Both the position numbers and the translations under genes were made by a program. The notes below the pieces were generated by a model. The model saw nothing but the letters and a program-made list of their open reading frames with translations. It did no database searches and was not told where the DNA came from. 19,836 bases of DNA from Nitrosopumilaceae archaeon. GTDB taxonomy: Archaea > Thermoproteota > Nitrososphaeria > Nitrososphaerales > Nitrosopumilaceae. Location of the stretch: contig JAGWAW010000025.1 of assembly GCA_021296165.1 (NCBI GenBank), positions 1-19,836 on the forward strand. Direction: 5' to 3'. Each line of letters starts with the position of its first letter. Position 1 is the first letter of the stretch. Below are positions 19,725 through 19,836 of the stretch, in pieces.

Positions 19725-19836
19725 ATGGTAGGCAGGGCACGCAAGAAACAGAAGGGTAGGGCACCCAGAAAGCCACGAAGGGGCAGGACATCAGAGCAGG
19801 CCATCACGCGCCGCGGACGCAGGATCTACGCCGAGG
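19725..19836 (+). CDS. Start of a very basic protein, cut by window edge
   Basis: The ATG at 19725 opens a frame that runs to the end of the window (37 codons and one base). It reads MVGRARKKQKGRAPRKPRRG, then RTSEQAITRRGRRIYAE. About 40 per cent of the residues are Arg or Lys, which suggests binding to nucleic acid or rRNA. A TTAAA stretch (19706-19710) is only about 18 bases upstream, rather close for a TATA box, so the start is uncertain. I cannot name the family from this fragment. Confidence 0.45.
   Translation, partial: MVGRARKKQKGRAPRKPRRGRTSEQAITRRGRRIYAE

Noticed and set aside
1..19836. CRISPR array, prophage, toxin-antitoxin or restriction system
   Set aside because: No regularly spaced repeats, integrase, phage structural genes or known defence families are visible in the window.

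Overview
This window looks archaeal and most likely thaumarchaeal (Nitrososphaerota). The evidence is an archaeal S10/spc-type ribosomal protein cluster (L3 to L6, with S4e and the RNase P protein Rnp1), a proteasome alpha subunit, a SPOUT-family RNA methyltransferase, DUF371, and an ESCRT-III/CdvB division-type protein. Many TATA-like boxes lie about 26 bases before start codons, which suggests leaderless transcripts. The high GC content together with these families recalls Cenarchaeum symbiosum; that species-level guess rests on memory, not on a search.

Layout. Positions 1-442 have no convincing gene. 443-2139: a coiled-coil protein followed by a JAMM metalloprotease, probably one operon. 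2140-2647: no convincing gene. 2648-2806 (minus): a tiny C2H2 zinc-finger gene, divergent from a radical SAM enzyme of MqnE type (2891-3982). 3983-4472: noncoding, with hairpins. 4473-6300: a CcdA membrane protein and a thioredoxin-like protein, together equivalent to a split DipZ. A strong stem-loop follows, then a CdvB paralogue (6393-7088) that converges on an unknown minus-strand gene (7090-7416). Next come a 40-residue membrane peptide (7461-7583, minus) and a 519-base gap with a candidate miniature inverted-repeat element. DUF371 (minus) is divergent from psmA, a SPOUT methyltransferase and a coupled 34-residue membrane peptide.

10350-18045 is the ribosomal cluster: L3, L4, L23, S19, L22, S3, L29, Rnp1, S17, L14, L24, S4e, L5, S14, S8, L6. 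Most neighbours overlap by 1-4 bases or are separated by a few bases, as expected for one translationally coupled transcript. L2 is missing between L23 and S19, and the cluster stops after L6. It is followed by tRNA-Asn, a small zinc-ribbon protein, purN (minus) and the start of a very basic protein cut by the window edge.

How the genes fit together. The right half supplies translation (ribosome, RNase P, RNA modification, tRNA) with the 20S proteasome gene beside it. The left half holds smaller units: a JAMM protease with its coiled-coil partner, an extracytoplasmic thiol-redox pair, and an ESCRT-III protein. The least explained parts are the coiled-coil/JAMM pair, three genes of 34-52 codons that size cut-offs miss, and the inverted-repeat element.
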